Source: Cryptomeria japonica (Eukaryota; Streptophyta; Pinopsida; Cupressales; Cupressaceae). Taken from it: a DNA stretch of 64,000 nt. This document shows, piece after piece, positions 34,317-47,929 of the stretch. The stretch spans positions 823,665,896 through 823,729,895 of the forward strand of contig NC_081414.1 of NCBI RefSeq assembly GCF_030272615.1. The letters run 5' to 3'. Position 1 is the stretch's first letter. Each line of letters starts with the position of its first letter. The notes beneath the pieces are model-generated. The model did not search any database, was not told the origin of the DNA, and saw nothing but the letters and a program-made list of their open reading frames with translations. The translations under genes were made by a program, and so were the position numbers.

Positions 34317-34990
34317 TGAAGAGTTTGAAATAAATTAAATTTAAAAAATAAATGAAAGAAATTCTCAACAAGGACTAACAATACATACCCTCTTTCACAA
34401 GAGGAGCCAGTTCTTGTTCCATAGTTTTAGTTGCAGCTGTCACTTGAGCAGGAAAAGCAGCAACCTGCACAAATCGATCAGAACATATATTCAACTTATC
34501 CCTCAATATTAGCATACGTATCAGTTGAACAGATCGATTCATTTTAATTGATCTATCTACCTCAATAGCGGCCATATATAGGAATATCAAAGATCAGATC
34601 ATGCTACAAATATACAGATTCTAATACCCAATGAGGGTTTCAATCCGCCATTCCAGAAAACATCATCATAACCAACTCAACCAGAAAGTTGCAGAGATAT
34701 CACAGAGAGATTCAGAAACAAAGTAAAGTTGCAATGTTGCTAAAATTAACAGGCCAGAGGTCTACGAATCAAATCCTAGCTCAAAAAGAAATAAAGAGCA
34801 AAAGCGCTTAAAGGACGGATTCCTGTCATACATGAAGGAGAATTTAAATTTTAAAAGTTGATCGAGACAAAACATGGAAAATACTCATTTTGAAAAGATA
34901 TTGTTAACCATAAACTCACAAACATTAATTCTCAATTCTTTGAGTGTAGCGTTTCACAACATTACAATTCACCGACAAGTTAAAAATGTT
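34317..34990. repeat. P450-associated repeat, copy 1
   Basis: Homologous along its length to 55657-57080. Both share GGAGCCAGTTCTTGTTCCATAG-like sequence, a cluster of CAGATCGATTCATTTTAATT, CAATACCCAATGAG and CAAATCCTAGC, and the end AATTCTTTGAGTGTAGC. It starts within the last codons of a P450-like frame seen in copy 2. It lacks a 617-bp segment present in copy 2 (56051-56667). Confidence 0.75.
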
Positions 34991-36180
34991 TTTGCCTTTG
35001 TGTCTACCCAATCTTCTTCTACAATTTTCTAACTACGCGGTTTCTTTAATAAAAGAAGAAATACTTGCCACCAAAAGTGGGCATAGATGAAGTCTCGAAC
35101 GTTAATGTGTATCATTTAAGCTCTTAAAAAAGCAATTTTTTAAGTGGTACACTTTTTCTTATTAAAGTATACCTATTTGAATTGATTTTAAAGCATATAC
35201 CTACATCCCTTATTTGAATCAATCAATTAATTAATAATATAGCCTAAAGAAGTATAAAATTATTAAGTAATATAATCATGTTAAATAGAGAAAACTAAAA
35301 TAATTATAAAAAGTTGTAAACAATCTTTTTAATTTGAATTTCTATTCTTATAATATTTTAGTTTAAATTCCTATTCTTATACTATCCTTGAACTAAGTAG
35401 TTTTGGTCCACAAGGGAAAAGGGTTACAAAGGTTGGGCTCCACAAAAATTACACTGCATATGAGACGCAATTTCAGATACAAACTTAGTGTATATCAAAA
35501 GAATCTATGGTGATGCCACAACAGCTTGACTAACCTAATAAAGAGATTGACTCGATTCCACTGCACTTACGTGTGATACAGGCTTTCTTAGTTGTGACAT
35601 CTCCGTACTCTCATCTTTTGAAATGTTCAAAGTTGATATTAACTAAATTTGTTCCCACAAGTATGGTATTGATTTTTACTTACTAAAATGATATCTAGCC
35701 GTGGTAAAAAATCTTTACTGAAAATGACAGTGGGTGAATAAGGCGCTTCCCCCGAAAAATGGCAGCGATATAGTACTGAAAACGATAACCAGGGAACACG
35801 ACGCGTCCGCGAGAAAATGATAGGCCTTCAATTTGGACAGCTTAACACCATGACCGCCGTCTCATACAGTCTTTCATATTTCCTTTTATTTCTGAAATAT
35901 GTGTGTTTACAGTTGATTGAAAGAGAGAGAACTTTACGTATGTGGAAGACAAACGAGTTCTTCCTATTTTAAACTACACTCTTTTAGATTTAATAAAATG
36001 ATCAAAGTTAATTAATAATAGAATGCATTTTAAAAAGTGATTATTTTGATTAAAGTAATAGAAAGATTAATTGGTTGCCTGATTTTGCTTGGTAGAAGTC
36101 TGACATTGTTATTAACTAGCAATTGCACCTTGGTGTGCAGTGGGTACGTTGAATAGGTGTGGAAGGTCAATTAGAAAAAA
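34991..36180. other. Non-coding stretch
   Basis: No gene is supported. A short GC-richer patch at about 35750-35870 (GGGAACACGACGCGTCCGCG) stands out from AT-rich surroundings but gives no recognisable protein. Confidence 0.45.
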
Positions 36181-36216
36181 AAATTGGTTTGGATACATTT
36201 GTGCAATATATGATAT

Positions 36217-36470
36217 TAATAGGGAGAAAGAGAGAGAGATAGAGGGGTAAGGAGATAGAGTTAAGAGATGAAAGTAGAGTGAGGATGTAGGATAATTAAA
36301 GAGGTATAGAAAGATGGAGCAATAGGGGGATAGATGTAGGGAGAGGTAAGGATATAGAGATAGGGGAGAAAAGCAGTGAAGAATATAAAGATAAAGATAG
36401 AGATGGAGATTTAGAGGCAAAGGAAGAGGGAAATGGAGAGATAAGTAGAAAGAGGAGAAAATGATAGAGG
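36217..36470. repeat. Purine-rich low-complexity tract
   Basis: Irregular GA/GGA/GATA-rich DNA (AGGAGATAGAGTTAAGAGAT and similar). The minus-strand reading frame across it (Leu/Tyr/Ser/Pro-rich) is an artefact of composition. Confidence 0.8.
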
Positions 36471-37789
36471 TATTTATTTAGTTAACTCATCTTTCTTATA
36501 TCATATGACTCCTTGTAAGGAGAAACCATCTTCCTACCATGGCTATGATGGATGAGAAATGTATTATTACAGACACACTAACATATTGACCAATGACAAC
36601 TAATGTAGTTTATACAGATAGATTATTAAGATAGCTTCAATTGTCTTGCATGACTAAAAATGCCTATCAATTGTAGACCATGAATACCTTAGATGTAATA
36701 AGTTAATTTAAAACAATCATATAAATTTATTTATTAACAAATATTCATCACTAATAATATAAAAAACTATAAACAAAGGCTAAAGTCTTGAACACCAAAA
36801 TCACCTATATCGGGAAAAAAAAAAAAAGAAGATTATTTTGAGGACATAAATATATGAACTGATATTGCAGGAGAGCAACAATCATGAAAGTCAGTCAGGA
36901 GAGTAAAATCTTATCTTCATTAGTAACAACATTAGAACTCTTGTTTGACAGAAACATGGAAATATGAGACATAACTAGCGGTTTGATCATAGGCAAAGGT
37001 GGCACTAATCTAAAAATTTCCTTGAAAATCTTAGCATTTCTGTATAAAAATCAATTAAAATTAAGCATTAGAGACCATCATCTTCTCCATCAAGGAGCAG
37101 ATCAGTTTTACACTCAGCAAAAAATGGTGGCACTCCCTTTGAAATGTATACTTGTGAGAAATCTATCGGCCTATTTCTCTAAAGATAAGTAGCCAGTTTA
37201 ATATTTTTTCCCTGAAAATCAATGCAGAAGATTTGTTCTGATTTTTTTTTCAATACATTTTGATTTTGTGGCGATTTTATTGTGAAAAATATCATAATAA
37301 GAAAAAAATGGGAGATAGGGGGATTTATGATAATTTTTTTGCTTTTTCCAGAAGAAAGGTTTCTAAGATTTTTTTCTATGGAAGTAGTAAATTTTTCTTG
37401 AGTTTTTCTAATCCTAAACCAAAATTTTGTTTGTTGCTTTGTATATATCTTCCTTTTTGAGCTTCTACTTGTGGTTGCATCGTTGGGGTGGGTGGCTGGG
37501 CCACTGAATCGATGGTTTTTTGACACAAGGAGTATGAGTAGTGATGAAGTATGTCTGCACTCAAACGAGCTTCAGAACTAGTGCCATGACACTTGTAAGA
37601 TGTAGATTCCAAGGATATGGCATCAATGTTGTACAGATTCTAATGATGTATTTCCCCAAAATGCTGGTATTGCAGCAACCAGGTGAGTAAAACAATTGAA
37701 ACCACCATACCAGAATAGGGATTTATCTATCAGATATAAAAAGCTAATAAAAATAAAAATCTATGGTTCCATAAAAAATTTCACGTCTT
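36471..37789. other. Non-coding stretch
   Basis: Overlapping short frames on both strands at 37179-37612 contradict one another, and none shows a domain. I see no supportable gene. Confidence 0.45.
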
Positions 37790-38089
37790 CTACTGGGTTA
37801 TTGGATTTGCAGGGTCTATGTTTTGTAACGTGACCTTAAGTATAAGTTGGTTGTTGTTCACCGTTTCCCCCCAATTTGAGATGCCATTGTAGAATTTTGA
37901 AGTCGCTTCCTGCGGTTGATTATATTGGTCCACCAATGCCTTCAGCTTACGATTTTTCCGGATATCTTCCACATTTTTTAGTGAGAGATTTTTGAGGTGC
38001 TTGTCTAAATTACCCAAGTAGAGGATGAGCATCTGGAAAGAATCGAAAGGCAATTCGTCCTCTACACTGGTATTTTGAAGGGTGTTGAT
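37790..38089 (-). CDS. Unrecognised exon-like frame
   Basis: Open on the minus strand from about 38089 (VINTLQNTSVEDELPFDSFQ) to the stop at 37790. It continues MLILYLGNLDKHLKNLSLKN, EDIRKNRKLKALVDQYNQPQ, then NWGETVNNNQLILKVTLQNI. The residue mix is protein-like (balanced, amphipathic helices) and the region is GC-richer than its flanks. A Met occurs at 38053, but the frame is open upstream of it up to a stop at about 38092 next to an AG, so this may be an internal or last exon. I do not recognise it. Directly upstream lie a repeat motif and a perfect palindrome. Confidence 0.35.
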   Translation of the reverse strand: MNTLQNTSVEDELPFDSFQMLILYLGNLDKHLKNLSLKNVEDIRKNRKLKALVDQYNQPQEATSKFYNGISNWGETVNNNQLILKVTLQNIDPANPITQ

Positions 38090-38093
38090 GACC

Positions 38094-38151
38094 TACGCGT
38101 CTATTCTGGCTTCAAAACAGCAGTACAAAATGACTAACACGCGTGTTAGTC
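38094..38151. repeat. Single copy of the 43-bp motif plus a 20-bp perfect palindrome
   Basis: ACGCGTCTATTCTGGCTTCA at 38094 is closely related to the tandem units at 63912-64000. Fourteen bases later GACTAACACGCGTGTTAGTC (38132-38151) is a perfect 20-bp palindrome centred on CG. Confidence 0.8.
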
Positions 38152-40904
38152 TTGCATTTTACACCATCGATTTTTGCAATAAATGGCTATGATTGACTAA
38201 CACGTTGCTATCACGTTGTACGAAAGGTCTATTTTGGAACCAGAATAGCTTTGACCATTGATGACTCATCCCATATACATTTTTGAGAGTTCAAAATTAA
38301 TGAAGGTGCAGATATCCATTCAAAATCATTATTGGAGGTCAAATCAACACCTGTGAATATAAGATTGAGGTCAAATCAATAATATTTATGTATTTGTAAG
38401 AGGTTAGAGGGCATGTCTCCCCAAGTGAAATATGGCGGTAGCAGAGTGCGGGACATCTTCTACTCATCGTAGCATGATAATATTAAATATGACATGAGAC
38501 ATTGAAAAGTGGGGCAAAGGTAGTTTTCATAGAAAAAATCGGATGGACCAAAGGATTTCAATCGTCTTGCATGATGATAGATGCATTTGCAACCATTGAT
38601 CATTCAGTTGAGATCGTCCACTTCATATAAGAGATGCCTTCGGCGTAACTAGCTGGAATATTAGTAATTAAAATTTTGACGTGTACTTTATTAGGTTTTT
38701 GTTGTTGCAGATTTGACTACATCATGCACTTTAGTATAAATGATCTTTTGAGATTTTGTTGTCTTATCTTCGATATTTGTCTCAAAAAAATTGGTTGTGC
38801 TTAGAAGCATTGTAGGATTTGTTTTAAGATCAAGGAAAGGTTTTATTATCAAGTTCTTTTAAATGTCATATGTATGTCAAACATATTATAAGGGTGACGT
38901 CCCATGGACGAGGCTTCCTAAAAACGAGAGTTGGAGTTGTTGAGATGTTTTAGGAACATTTTAAAGCTTTTGGTCCCATGAATTTTGTAGTGCAGTTCAA
39001 CTTAAAAATTTAAGCTACACAATTTAAGGAAGCTGGAGGTCTGATGAATATAATATCTTTGTCTTCTATACTATGTGCATAATTAAAATAATTTTTTTTC
39101 TCCAAAAGTTTTTTTTTAATAAAATAGATTCCAAATAATCCCATAGCATAATTTTTTTAATTCATGGGACCACCTCTTCCTTAAAAAATAGAGCTTAAGC
39201 CCCCTCATTGAAGCCCTCCCTAACTAGCACTTGCACTAGAAAGAGGTGCAATAGCACCGATAGTAAATATTAAACAATATTTTGAAGGTTTATATATTTA
39301 ATTATTTAAGAATTAACTAAGAGACAACTATGTTTATAAACAGATGTGAATATGACATTTAATATTATTTAATCATTTCATTCATTTATTTAATAATCTA
39401 ATTTTTTAATCAAAAAATAGAATTTAATTAAAAATTATTAATAAATTTATTTTAATTACTAAATATCTTCATTTACAAGCGAAATTGAACTCCATGATAT
39501 GACACAATTCAATGCATATTCACCTCTTAATATAACCTTATAAAATTGAACATGATGAAGATAAATAATGTTATATATAGACAATAAGATGATAGCCAAA
39601 AATAGGCTTGAATGATCAACAAAGCCTTGCAATGGTTGATTACTAATAATTCATTTTGCATTTTTTTTTAAAATTAAGTATTGTAATAGTTTTTTAGTAG
39701 TATTTTCACAGCCCAATATGAGTCATGTGAGAAAATGGCTAACATCATATTTTTCTAATATCTTGAAAGGTATTAGGCTTCAACTTTTTGTGATACTATA
39801 AAAAATATCTCCAACCTTGGTTGATACCTCAAAGGTATCAAACTTTAGCCTTCTCCAATACCTTAAAAGGTCCCAATTTATTTATATTAGAAAAGTGGAC
39901 TAAATATCGATTACTTCTTACCCCCAAAATGGTGGGGAATACTTCTTACCCCAAAGAAAAAATGGTGGGTGGAGCCCTTTAGTTGATGAAATTACAACTT
40001 GACCTCAGCATAAGTTGACATGTAAGTATAATAGATACCATCCAACATAATATCAATTTTCACTAATCTATGTTCTATTGTAAATTTGAACTTGATATTG
40101 ATACAATTTTGTAATGGAAGAGGTGTTCAATGACAAAGATGTAAGAGCACATTAGACAATAGATCCATATATATGCTAGATTGCCATGAGCTTTACTATC
40201 CATAGGGGTTGGATTTTGAAGAAGAGGTCGACATAGTTGATGCTTATGAACTCCTAGCCTCTGACTTTGCCCATCATAGGGAGAAGATGATTAAGGTATC
40301 CACCCATCTTCAACACCTTGATATTAGACTTATCCCATATCTGACACCATAATATAGCTTCCAAAAAAATTTCATACATAAGGATTAGAGAATCAATGTG
40401 TTCACCATTTTAAACATGTGCTGAATTGCTCTAAATCTCACTTCTGCTGGACCGGAAGGACCAACTACCAAGATCTAAACTTGCCTATTTAAATAAATAT
40501 ATCAAACATTAAGAAATGTAGCTTTGGGAACAGCCGCATAGAAAAACATCGAAAGATGAATATTTTAAACCACTATTCTAAATAGTATATGCATTGCTCT
40601 ACGTTTAGGCTTTTTTTTAATAAATATTTAAATTTTCTTTACTACTATTTAAGTATAATTTATGATTTGTTCACTAATCACATTTTCAAAAAAATATTAA
40701 ATTTTAGAAGACTTATAGTATTCTTAATTGTAAAAAAATTAAATATTGTTTACATAAATTTATAAAATTACTAGCTTTACTAAGCCTCTCATTTATTTAC
40801 TACATTTATATGTACTAGTTTGATTGCATTCTTCGATTACCTATTCATTCATTATAATTAATACATTATAAATTATTAATCTCTTCTATTTACTAATAGG
40901 GTTA
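38152..40904. other. Non-coding AT-rich stretch
   Basis: No gene or clear repeat. Some patches (about 40150-40520) are coding-like in composition but broken in all frames. Confidence 0.45.
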
Positions 40905-41320
40905 GGATTATAGTTCAATTAGGATTAGATTTATAGCTTAGTGTTGGAGTTTAATTAGGAGTAGGATTCAATTAGGGTTAGGACTATGATTCAATTAGTG
41001 CTTATTTAAAGTTATAAAAGAAATTTTTAAGTATGAATTGAATTATGATTTTTTGAGTTTGGATTGAATTATGATTATAGTTCAAACATAGTTAGGGTAA
41101 GGATTTAACTAGGGTAAGGGCTAGGTATAAAGTTAAACTAGAGTTAGGGTTAAGTATCAATTAGGCTTATAGATAAAAAAAAAACTGATTTAAGATTAAT
41201 GTTAAATTATGGTTAGGATTCAAAAGGGTTGGGAATAAAATTCGATTAAGATTAGAGTTGTAATTGGAATTAGAGACAGGGATTTTATTAGAGTTAAAAT
41301 AGGGTTAGGGTAAAGGTTAA
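40905..41320. repeat. Degenerate AATTAGGGTTAGG-type repeat
   Basis: Many irregular copies of TTAGGGTTAGG, AATTAGG and GATTAGG phrases with spacers such as ATTATAGTTCAATT. It looks telomere-like in parts, but the plant TTTAGGG register is not kept. It reads as an old minisatellite. Confidence 0.6.
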
Positions 41321-42007
41321 TATGAACGTTCAAACAAGTAGTAGGCACTACGTGGCACTTGTTTTTACTGTTATATCTAGTAAATTTGTTATATAATTCA
41401 GTATTGGTATTTTTTGTATAATTAATTGATTAGTAGGGGAAAAATCACAACAAGTCAAGTTATAGTTTTCATTTTTTTAATCATAATGATACCAAATATT
41501 AAATTTACTTTCAAATGTAGAGTTAAATCTTAAATATTAGATATATTATTAATGCAAAATGTAAAAAATATAAAATATAATCAATAATGAAAAATAGAAA
41601 ATTTAAGATTTAATGTCATATGTAAAAATATACTAATATTTTCATAAAATTTACTTTTATAATTGATAAGTATTTTAAGGAAAAAGAACATAAAATTTAA
41701 AACATTTGTAAAATATAGAGTAGAATAAGTTCAACAATACAATTATTTCAATATATTATTTAATGACATAGGCACCTACATGATATCGGATTCAAATTTT
41801 GTACATACATACATATATAGTTTTAATAATATATTTTTACATGTGTTTTTTTAATTATTACTTAAAGTTAATTCAATATATTTATTAAAAATAGATTATG
41901 ATTAAAAAATATTAATATAAAAATTCTAACATAAATTAAACTAAAGATTTTAATATCTTTAAAATATAATATAGTTTAAAATTATATATATTTTTTGATA
42001 AAAGAAT
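41321..42007. other. Non-coding AT-rich stretch before the LINE
   Basis: Very AT-rich with no features. It ends at the LINE target duplication. Confidence 0.5.
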
Positions 42008-42039
42008 AATAAACATTAAAATTAAAAATTGTACTCAGA

Positions 42040-43157
42040 ATGGTTGCTCTGCAAAATCAGTTTCGCAACAATGGCGGACCGAGGTACAGAAGGAAGAAAC
42101 AGTCAGCGGCCAATCAAGCAGGCAGTAATGAGGATATTAGTATTGATTTCTCAGAAGAGATGGAGGAGGATAGATCCTTTTGGGAAAACCAGGTGGTCAT
42201 TGCAAAAATTATTGGATTAAACTGGTCTAGGGAAGCGATTATAGAATGAGTGGAAGGAAACTGGGGCTCGCAGGTAGTTATCAAATTTATTAATAGAGAT
42301 TTTTCATCATTCTGTTTGAAGAAGGTGTAGTCAGAGATAATATTCTTAATCAGCAGAACTGGTTTGTTAACAAGCATGCTCTCTACCTTCAACCATGGAC
42401 TCCAAACTTCAATCCCATCCCATTGGTCCATTACTTCGCCCCGATTTGGATCAAATTGTATAATCTACCAATCAAATATTGGGGTGATGGATTCTTGGAA
42501 AAAGTTGGTAGGACGATAGGGACCCTTCTGGAGGTTGACGTGGACGATGAAGCAAATCTACGCAAATATGCCAAACTGAGAGTAGCAACGGTTAGGTGTA
42601 TACCGAAAATTATAACCCTGCTAACGGTCAATGGAGAATGGCGTCAGCAGTTGGAGATTGAAAAAGAGATCCATCAATGTCAAAGATGTGGGAGTAGAAT
42701 GCATGGAGAGATGGATTGCCAAATGTTTGTTAGGAAGGCCACAAAAGATTTCAGGAAACCATCTCAAAAATGGAAACGTAAGTCGATCTCCCTTGAAAAA
42801 ATGATTACAGAGTCATTACAACCTCTTGCGGCTAAATCAGGAAGTAAGGAGAAGATTGCAAAATCTACGTCAAAATCCGATGGGAAACCCGCGGAGGCAA
42901 AAGGTGATGAGGCCTCATTCAATGCAGTCAAGGAAAAAGATGACTTGGAGAAGACCCTCGACAATCTAGATCATATTGAGCATCACAAAATAGAAATGGT
43001 TGACAATGGCGGGGAAGGTTCGGCTAGTAAGGGGCCTGCACCTACTTGTATTTTCTCCACTATGGGGAAAGGCATTTCGGATACAAAGTTTGAATATGAT
43101 AAAGGATCGGATGAGGACTTCTTGCAGGAAGACGAGTTGGACAATGTCAACCCATGA
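42040..43157 (+). pseudogene. LINE ORF1: DUF4283-like domain and zinc knuckle
   Basis: It starts MVALQNQFRNNGG and reads VVIAKIIGLNWSREAIIE, then a TGA, then VEGNWGSQVVIKFINRDF, which is the first half of the plant LINE ORF1 (DUF4283) fold. From 42423 it is open: HYFAPIWIKLYNLPIKYWGD, then a CCHC knuckle CQRCGSRMHGEMDC (about residues 86-99 of this block), then a charged Lys/Glu/Ser-rich tail. It should coat the element RNA. Two or three stops and one frame change disable it. The stops fit CGA or TGG to TGA, and CAG to TAG. Confidence 0.85.
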
Positions 43158-43321
43158 TGTATTAGCCAATCGGCAAATGTCCTGCTCGAAAAATCCAAAG
43201 GCTTCAGAGGAAGACAGAGCAACAGGAGATTGAGGGAAGACAGAGCCAAGGAAAAAGGCATCATTAGTGTCGTGGATTTTATAAAGAAGGCCAAGGGAGA
43301 TAGACACTCCCTTGGGGGAAA

Positions 43322-46300
43322 ATGAAAATCACTTCCTGGAATGTCAGGGGCCTATCTGCCCCTGACAAAAAATGCTTGGTAAAAGGAGCGTTAAGTAGAG
43401 ATCCTTGCGATATAGTCCTTTTTCAAGAAACAAAACTATGTTGAGATAGAGCACTCAGCTTCTTACATTCTTTTAGGTCATGGGAAGGCTATTTTCAAGA
43501 AGCCAATGGTTTTGCAGGGGGTTTGGGATTCATGTGGAATCCTCAAAATATCAAAGTGTCAGATTTGGAAAAATCAGAATATTGGATCTTTAGAATTATC
43601 CGCTGTTTGAAGGATAATGTGTCATTCCCTCTCTTTAATGTCTATGGTCCTACTAAAACAACTGATAAAGCAAAAGTTTGGAAAGACATCTCGGATAAAA
43701 TCAACTCTCTTAACAATGATAAAGTCATAGTAGTAGGCAATTTCAATGCATTGCTGGAATTGGATGACAAGAAAGGTGGCTTGAGAATGAACTCGAAAGT
43801 TATGGAGGACTTTAGGGAGTTTGTGGCAAGTAACTCTTTGTTTGATGTAAAGCCTAAGAATGGTCTTTTCATGTGGACAAATAGGAGAGAAAATTTCTCC
43901 AGGATCTCTGAAAGACTGGACAGATTCCTGGTCGGGCCCTATTGGGTGGACTCAGAATTCAACGTCGATTCCTGCATTCTCCCTTGGTCTCTTTCTGACC
44001 ATTTCCTGATTCAGTTGCTCCTTCATAAGGCAAACAGAAATAACAAAGGGAGTTTCAGATTTCAAAGTATGTGGTGGAGAGATAAGGAGTTTCTCCCGAA
44101 GTTGGAGATCTAGTGGAAAGATAGCAATATTTTTTTAGGAACCCCAAGATTTTGATTTTTGAAAAGATTGAAAGTGCTTAAAGGAAAAATCAAGGAGTGG
44201 AACTATTGTTCTTTCAAGAACATTTTTGTGGAAAAATTAAGAATAGAAAAATAATTGGAGGATTTGAATTGTCAGGTGATCTCAACAGGTATGTCAAATG
44301 AGGACTTTGTTAGAGAAAATTTGTTGAAAGAAGAATTGTCGGAGATTCTCCAGAGAGAAGAGGCATATTAGAGAGACAAGGGGCGCAAGAATTGGATTAA
44401 AGCAAGGGATTTGAATTCAAAGTTCTTTCATGCATCTATAAAATCAAAGAGAGCTTGTAATCAAATATTTCACATTCAAGATGACTTGGGAGAGTGGTAG
44501 GAGGAGGTTGATATTATAGAAGATCTAGCAATAAGTCATTTTAGAAATCTCCTAGGGGCTAATGTGGTTCATGACACCCAAGCCAACGTTTCTTTGGTGG
44601 ATGTAATAGAAAGGGTGGTTACAAAGGAGCACAATAAGCATCTAACACGTCCCTTCTCACTGCTTGAGATCAAAAAGGCTACCTTCGACAACCCCCCGAA
44701 CAAAGTGCTAAGACCCGGCAGATTTACCTCAGAGTTCTTTCAAAAATGCCGAAGATTCATGGGAGAGGACATGCTCAAGGTGGCGGAGGAGTTTAGAAAA
44801 AAAAGAAAGTTTGTCAAGGAGCTCAATCACACGGTGATCGCCTTGATCCCAAAAAAGAAAGACTACTCTCAGATGTCGTATTTTCACCCTATATCTATGT
44901 GCAACTCCCTGTATAAAATTATTTCGAAGGCTATGGTGAACAGATTAAATCCCATCTTGGGTAACCTGATTTCTCTCAAACAACATGGATTTGTACCTGG
45001 CAGAGAGATTGTTGATAGCATCATTATGGCTAGGGAGACTATACATTCTATGCACTTGGAGAAGAAACAAGGTATGATTGTGAAGCTTGATGTAAGTAAA
45101 GCATACGATAGAGTTTGGTGGTCCTTTTTAATCAATATCCTCATTAGATTTGGCTTTGATAAAAGCTAGGTGCAATGCATTATTCACTATGTGACAAGCA
45201 TCACCTTTTCCATTTTCGTGAATGGCTCGGTGTGTGGATTTTTTCAAGCTACTAATGGGTTAAGACAAGGTGGTCCCCTATCTCCCTTTCTTTTTGTGTT
45301 AATGGCAGAGGTTTTGGGAAAAGCATCAAAAAGCAAACTAGGCTAGGGCTTTAGCAAGGCATCTCTATTCATGAAAACTTAGAACCTATCTCCCATTCAC
45401 AATTCGTAGACGATACCATCTTATTTGGGGAAGCGTCAGAAAGGGACGCAAGGATCATGAAAAGAGTGCTCGAGGAGTATGAAATGGGCTTAGGTCAAAG
45501 TATGAATTTGTCCAAATCAACGGTGTAAATTTTACAAACATCAAATGCAGTCTCTGATCTAAAATAACAGACATATTGGGCTTCACTCCGGGAGAATTTC
45601 CCATCACATACCTTGGCGTGCCATTATTTGCAGGGAGAGTCAACAACATTTTGTGGGAGGAGGTTATTCATCAGTGTCGGCTGAAAATTGACTCATGGAA
45701 AAACAGGTGGCTTTCACAAGCTGGGAGGATTTAGATGGTTAAGGTAGTCCTTTCAGCGATTCCTACCTATTATATGTCCTATTACAAATTGCTAGGTAGG
45801 GCCTCAATAGCTATCGACAACCTGCTAAAAAATATTTTGTGGGAAGGTTCTAAATCAAAGAGGAAGCTCCCCTTGATCAGCTGGGATACAACCTGTATGA
45901 TCAAAGAAGAAGGTGGGGCTGGGTTAAGAAAAATGAGTTTGCAAAATCTAGCCTTAGGGGCAAATCTTGCATAGAAGATGTACAAGTCTCCTCAAAAGCC
46001 TTGGTGTAGAATCATGGCAGCCAAATATCTTGACTCTCAATCCCCTGAGAGGATATTGATGATAGCGAACTCAATTAGGGCTCGCCTATGTGGAGATTCT
46101 TATGGGAAAGTCGTAGGCTCCTCTCAGATCATTTGACTTGGAAGATAGGGAATGGCAAAAAAGCCAAGTTTTGGTGTGATTCCTGGAATGGAGATGAGCC
46201 TTTGGCAGAGGTTTTTGAGGATCAAGACTGGGTTAACCAAATTGAAGCTTTAGTGGGCCCTTGGGTTGCAAATTATTTCCATCATTGGTTGACATCAAAA

Positions 46301-47569
46301 TTGGTATGGAAGAAAGTAGGAGAATGGCATTCTCTGAATCATAATCGACTTAATAGCATTCTCCTCAATAAAAAAGTCTTCCCTTCAAATGAGGAGAATA
46401 TTCTTATGTGGAGTGCATCTAAATCGGGTGAATACAGGGTTAGTTTGGGTTATGAATTACAGAGGAAGAGGGATCGAAGTAGTGATTGGCCTTTTATCCT
46501 TTGTTGGGGCAAGTGGCATCTGCCAAAAGCAGGTGATTTTCTTTGGATTGCACTCCATGGTAGGATCCTTACCGGTAATAGACTCAAAATGTTTGGCTTC
46601 ATTGGCCCTAGCATGTGCATAATGTGTAAATAGGCGGAGGAATCAACAGATCATCTCCTATACTAGTGTTCGGTGGTGAGTTGCTATTGGTAATGACTGC
46701 TAGAGATGATGCAATTCTACATAGCCAGAAACCAAATGTTCAAAGACTTTGTATTGTCATGGTTGACTCAAGGCATATTTTTGAAGTGGGGCCCCATCTG
46801 GATTATCGGCCCCTCCTTAGTAGCTTGGCATGTGTGGAAGGAACAAAACAGGAGGGTATTTCAAGAAAGTGAATTGGAAGTTCACAAGCTAATATCTATG
46901 ATAACGCTTACCATTGAGCAAGTGATCAACGGAAAAACTCAGGGAGTTAAATATAAATATATCTCAAAATGGGATTTGGAAATGGAAAAGGTTTGGAACC
47001 TCAAATAGAACAGCGACCATACTGTAAAAGATGAGAGAAGGAAGCAAAAGGATGTGGTTTGGTAGGCACCGCCTCCAGGGTGATTGAAATTAAATTTTGA
47101 TGGGGCTAGTAAAGGCAATCTAGGTCGGAGTGGTTTGGGAGCAATTGTAAGGGATGAATTTGGAAATATTTTGAAAGCTTTCTCGAGTTCAAGTGGCTTT
47201 GCGACAAATAACGTGTCAAAAATCTCAACGTTGGAGGTTGGCTTAAAATGGTGTGTGACCAAGATTTTGGACAAACTTGTTATAGAGGGAGACTCCCAAA
47301 TAATACTAAATGGGATTATCTCATCTAAATTCCAAAATTGGCGACTCAATAATTGGCTACCGAGGATCAGCATGCTTTTGGAGTCGCTTGGAGACTATCA
47401 CATCCAACACATGTTTTGAGAAGGAAACAAGGCAGCGGATGCATTAGTGAATCTAGGGATTGAGGAACCAGAGATCAGAGAATTTGACAGTGTTGATGGT
47501 TTGCCTATGATAGTGCGGAACATCATTTCACAGGATAGAGATGCAATCCCTAGACAAGGAATAGGATGA
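43322..47569 (+). pseudogene. LINE ORF2: endonuclease, reverse transcriptase, zf-RVT, RNase H
   Basis: It starts MKITSWNVRGLSAPDKK (endonuclease), with FQETKLC, then VVGNFNALLELDDKKGG (Asn in place of the usual GDFN Asp), RISERLDRFLVGPYW and LSDHFLI. RT follows from about 44560: NHTVIALIPKKKDYSQM, FVPGREIVDSIIMARE, KLDVSKAYDRVWWSFL, NGLRQGGPLSPFLFVL and FVDDTILFGEASERDA (FVDD for the usual FADD). Next are YLGVPLF, zf-RVT and RNase H (KLNFDGASKGNLGRSG, IEGDSQIILNG, EGNKAADALV). It spans about 1416 codons, the normal size. Many stops match C-to-T type changes (for example TAG at 45167 and 47063, TGA at 47081 and 47417), and there are a few frame shifts. It is not functional. Confidence 0.9.
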
Positions 47570-47929
47570 GTGCAAGGGTTCGGCGGTGTTGTCAGTTGAG
47601 ACTTGGGAACCTAGACAACGTTGTTATTCTCAATTTAGGCCGTTCAATTTTTGAGATGGGAAGGAATTCTAGGTTTCATTTGCATCTCATGATCTGGCGA
47701 ATCAGAGGAAGGATGGTGGTTAGTACAGTGATATGATTAAGTTGTAAGGAAGAGGCCATTTACAGGATCCTCTTTGATTCGAATCGGCCTCAATTTGGGC
47801 ACCTGATGGGGTAGGTACGTGAAGAATCTATAATAACCAGTTAACTCTTAGTTGTTTCATGGCAATTTTAATTTCCATATTCAGATCTAATGGTTCACTA
47901 TTTTGGGATTAGCTACTTATGTTAGGATG

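Noticed and set aside
36112-36420. A 102-codon minus-strand frame rich in Leu, Tyr and Ser
   Set aside because: Composition artefact of a purine-rich tract.
37179-37612. Overlapping frames on both strands, 66-115 codons
   Set aside because: They overlap one another on opposite strands, with no domain or codon support for any.
40905-41320. A true telomere or interstitial telomere array
   Set aside because: The plant TTTAGGG register is not maintained; the copies are irregular.
42983-43307. Minus-strand frames of 103-113 codons
   Set aside because: They are shadows of LINE ORF1 and ORF2 on the plus strand, which have clear domains.
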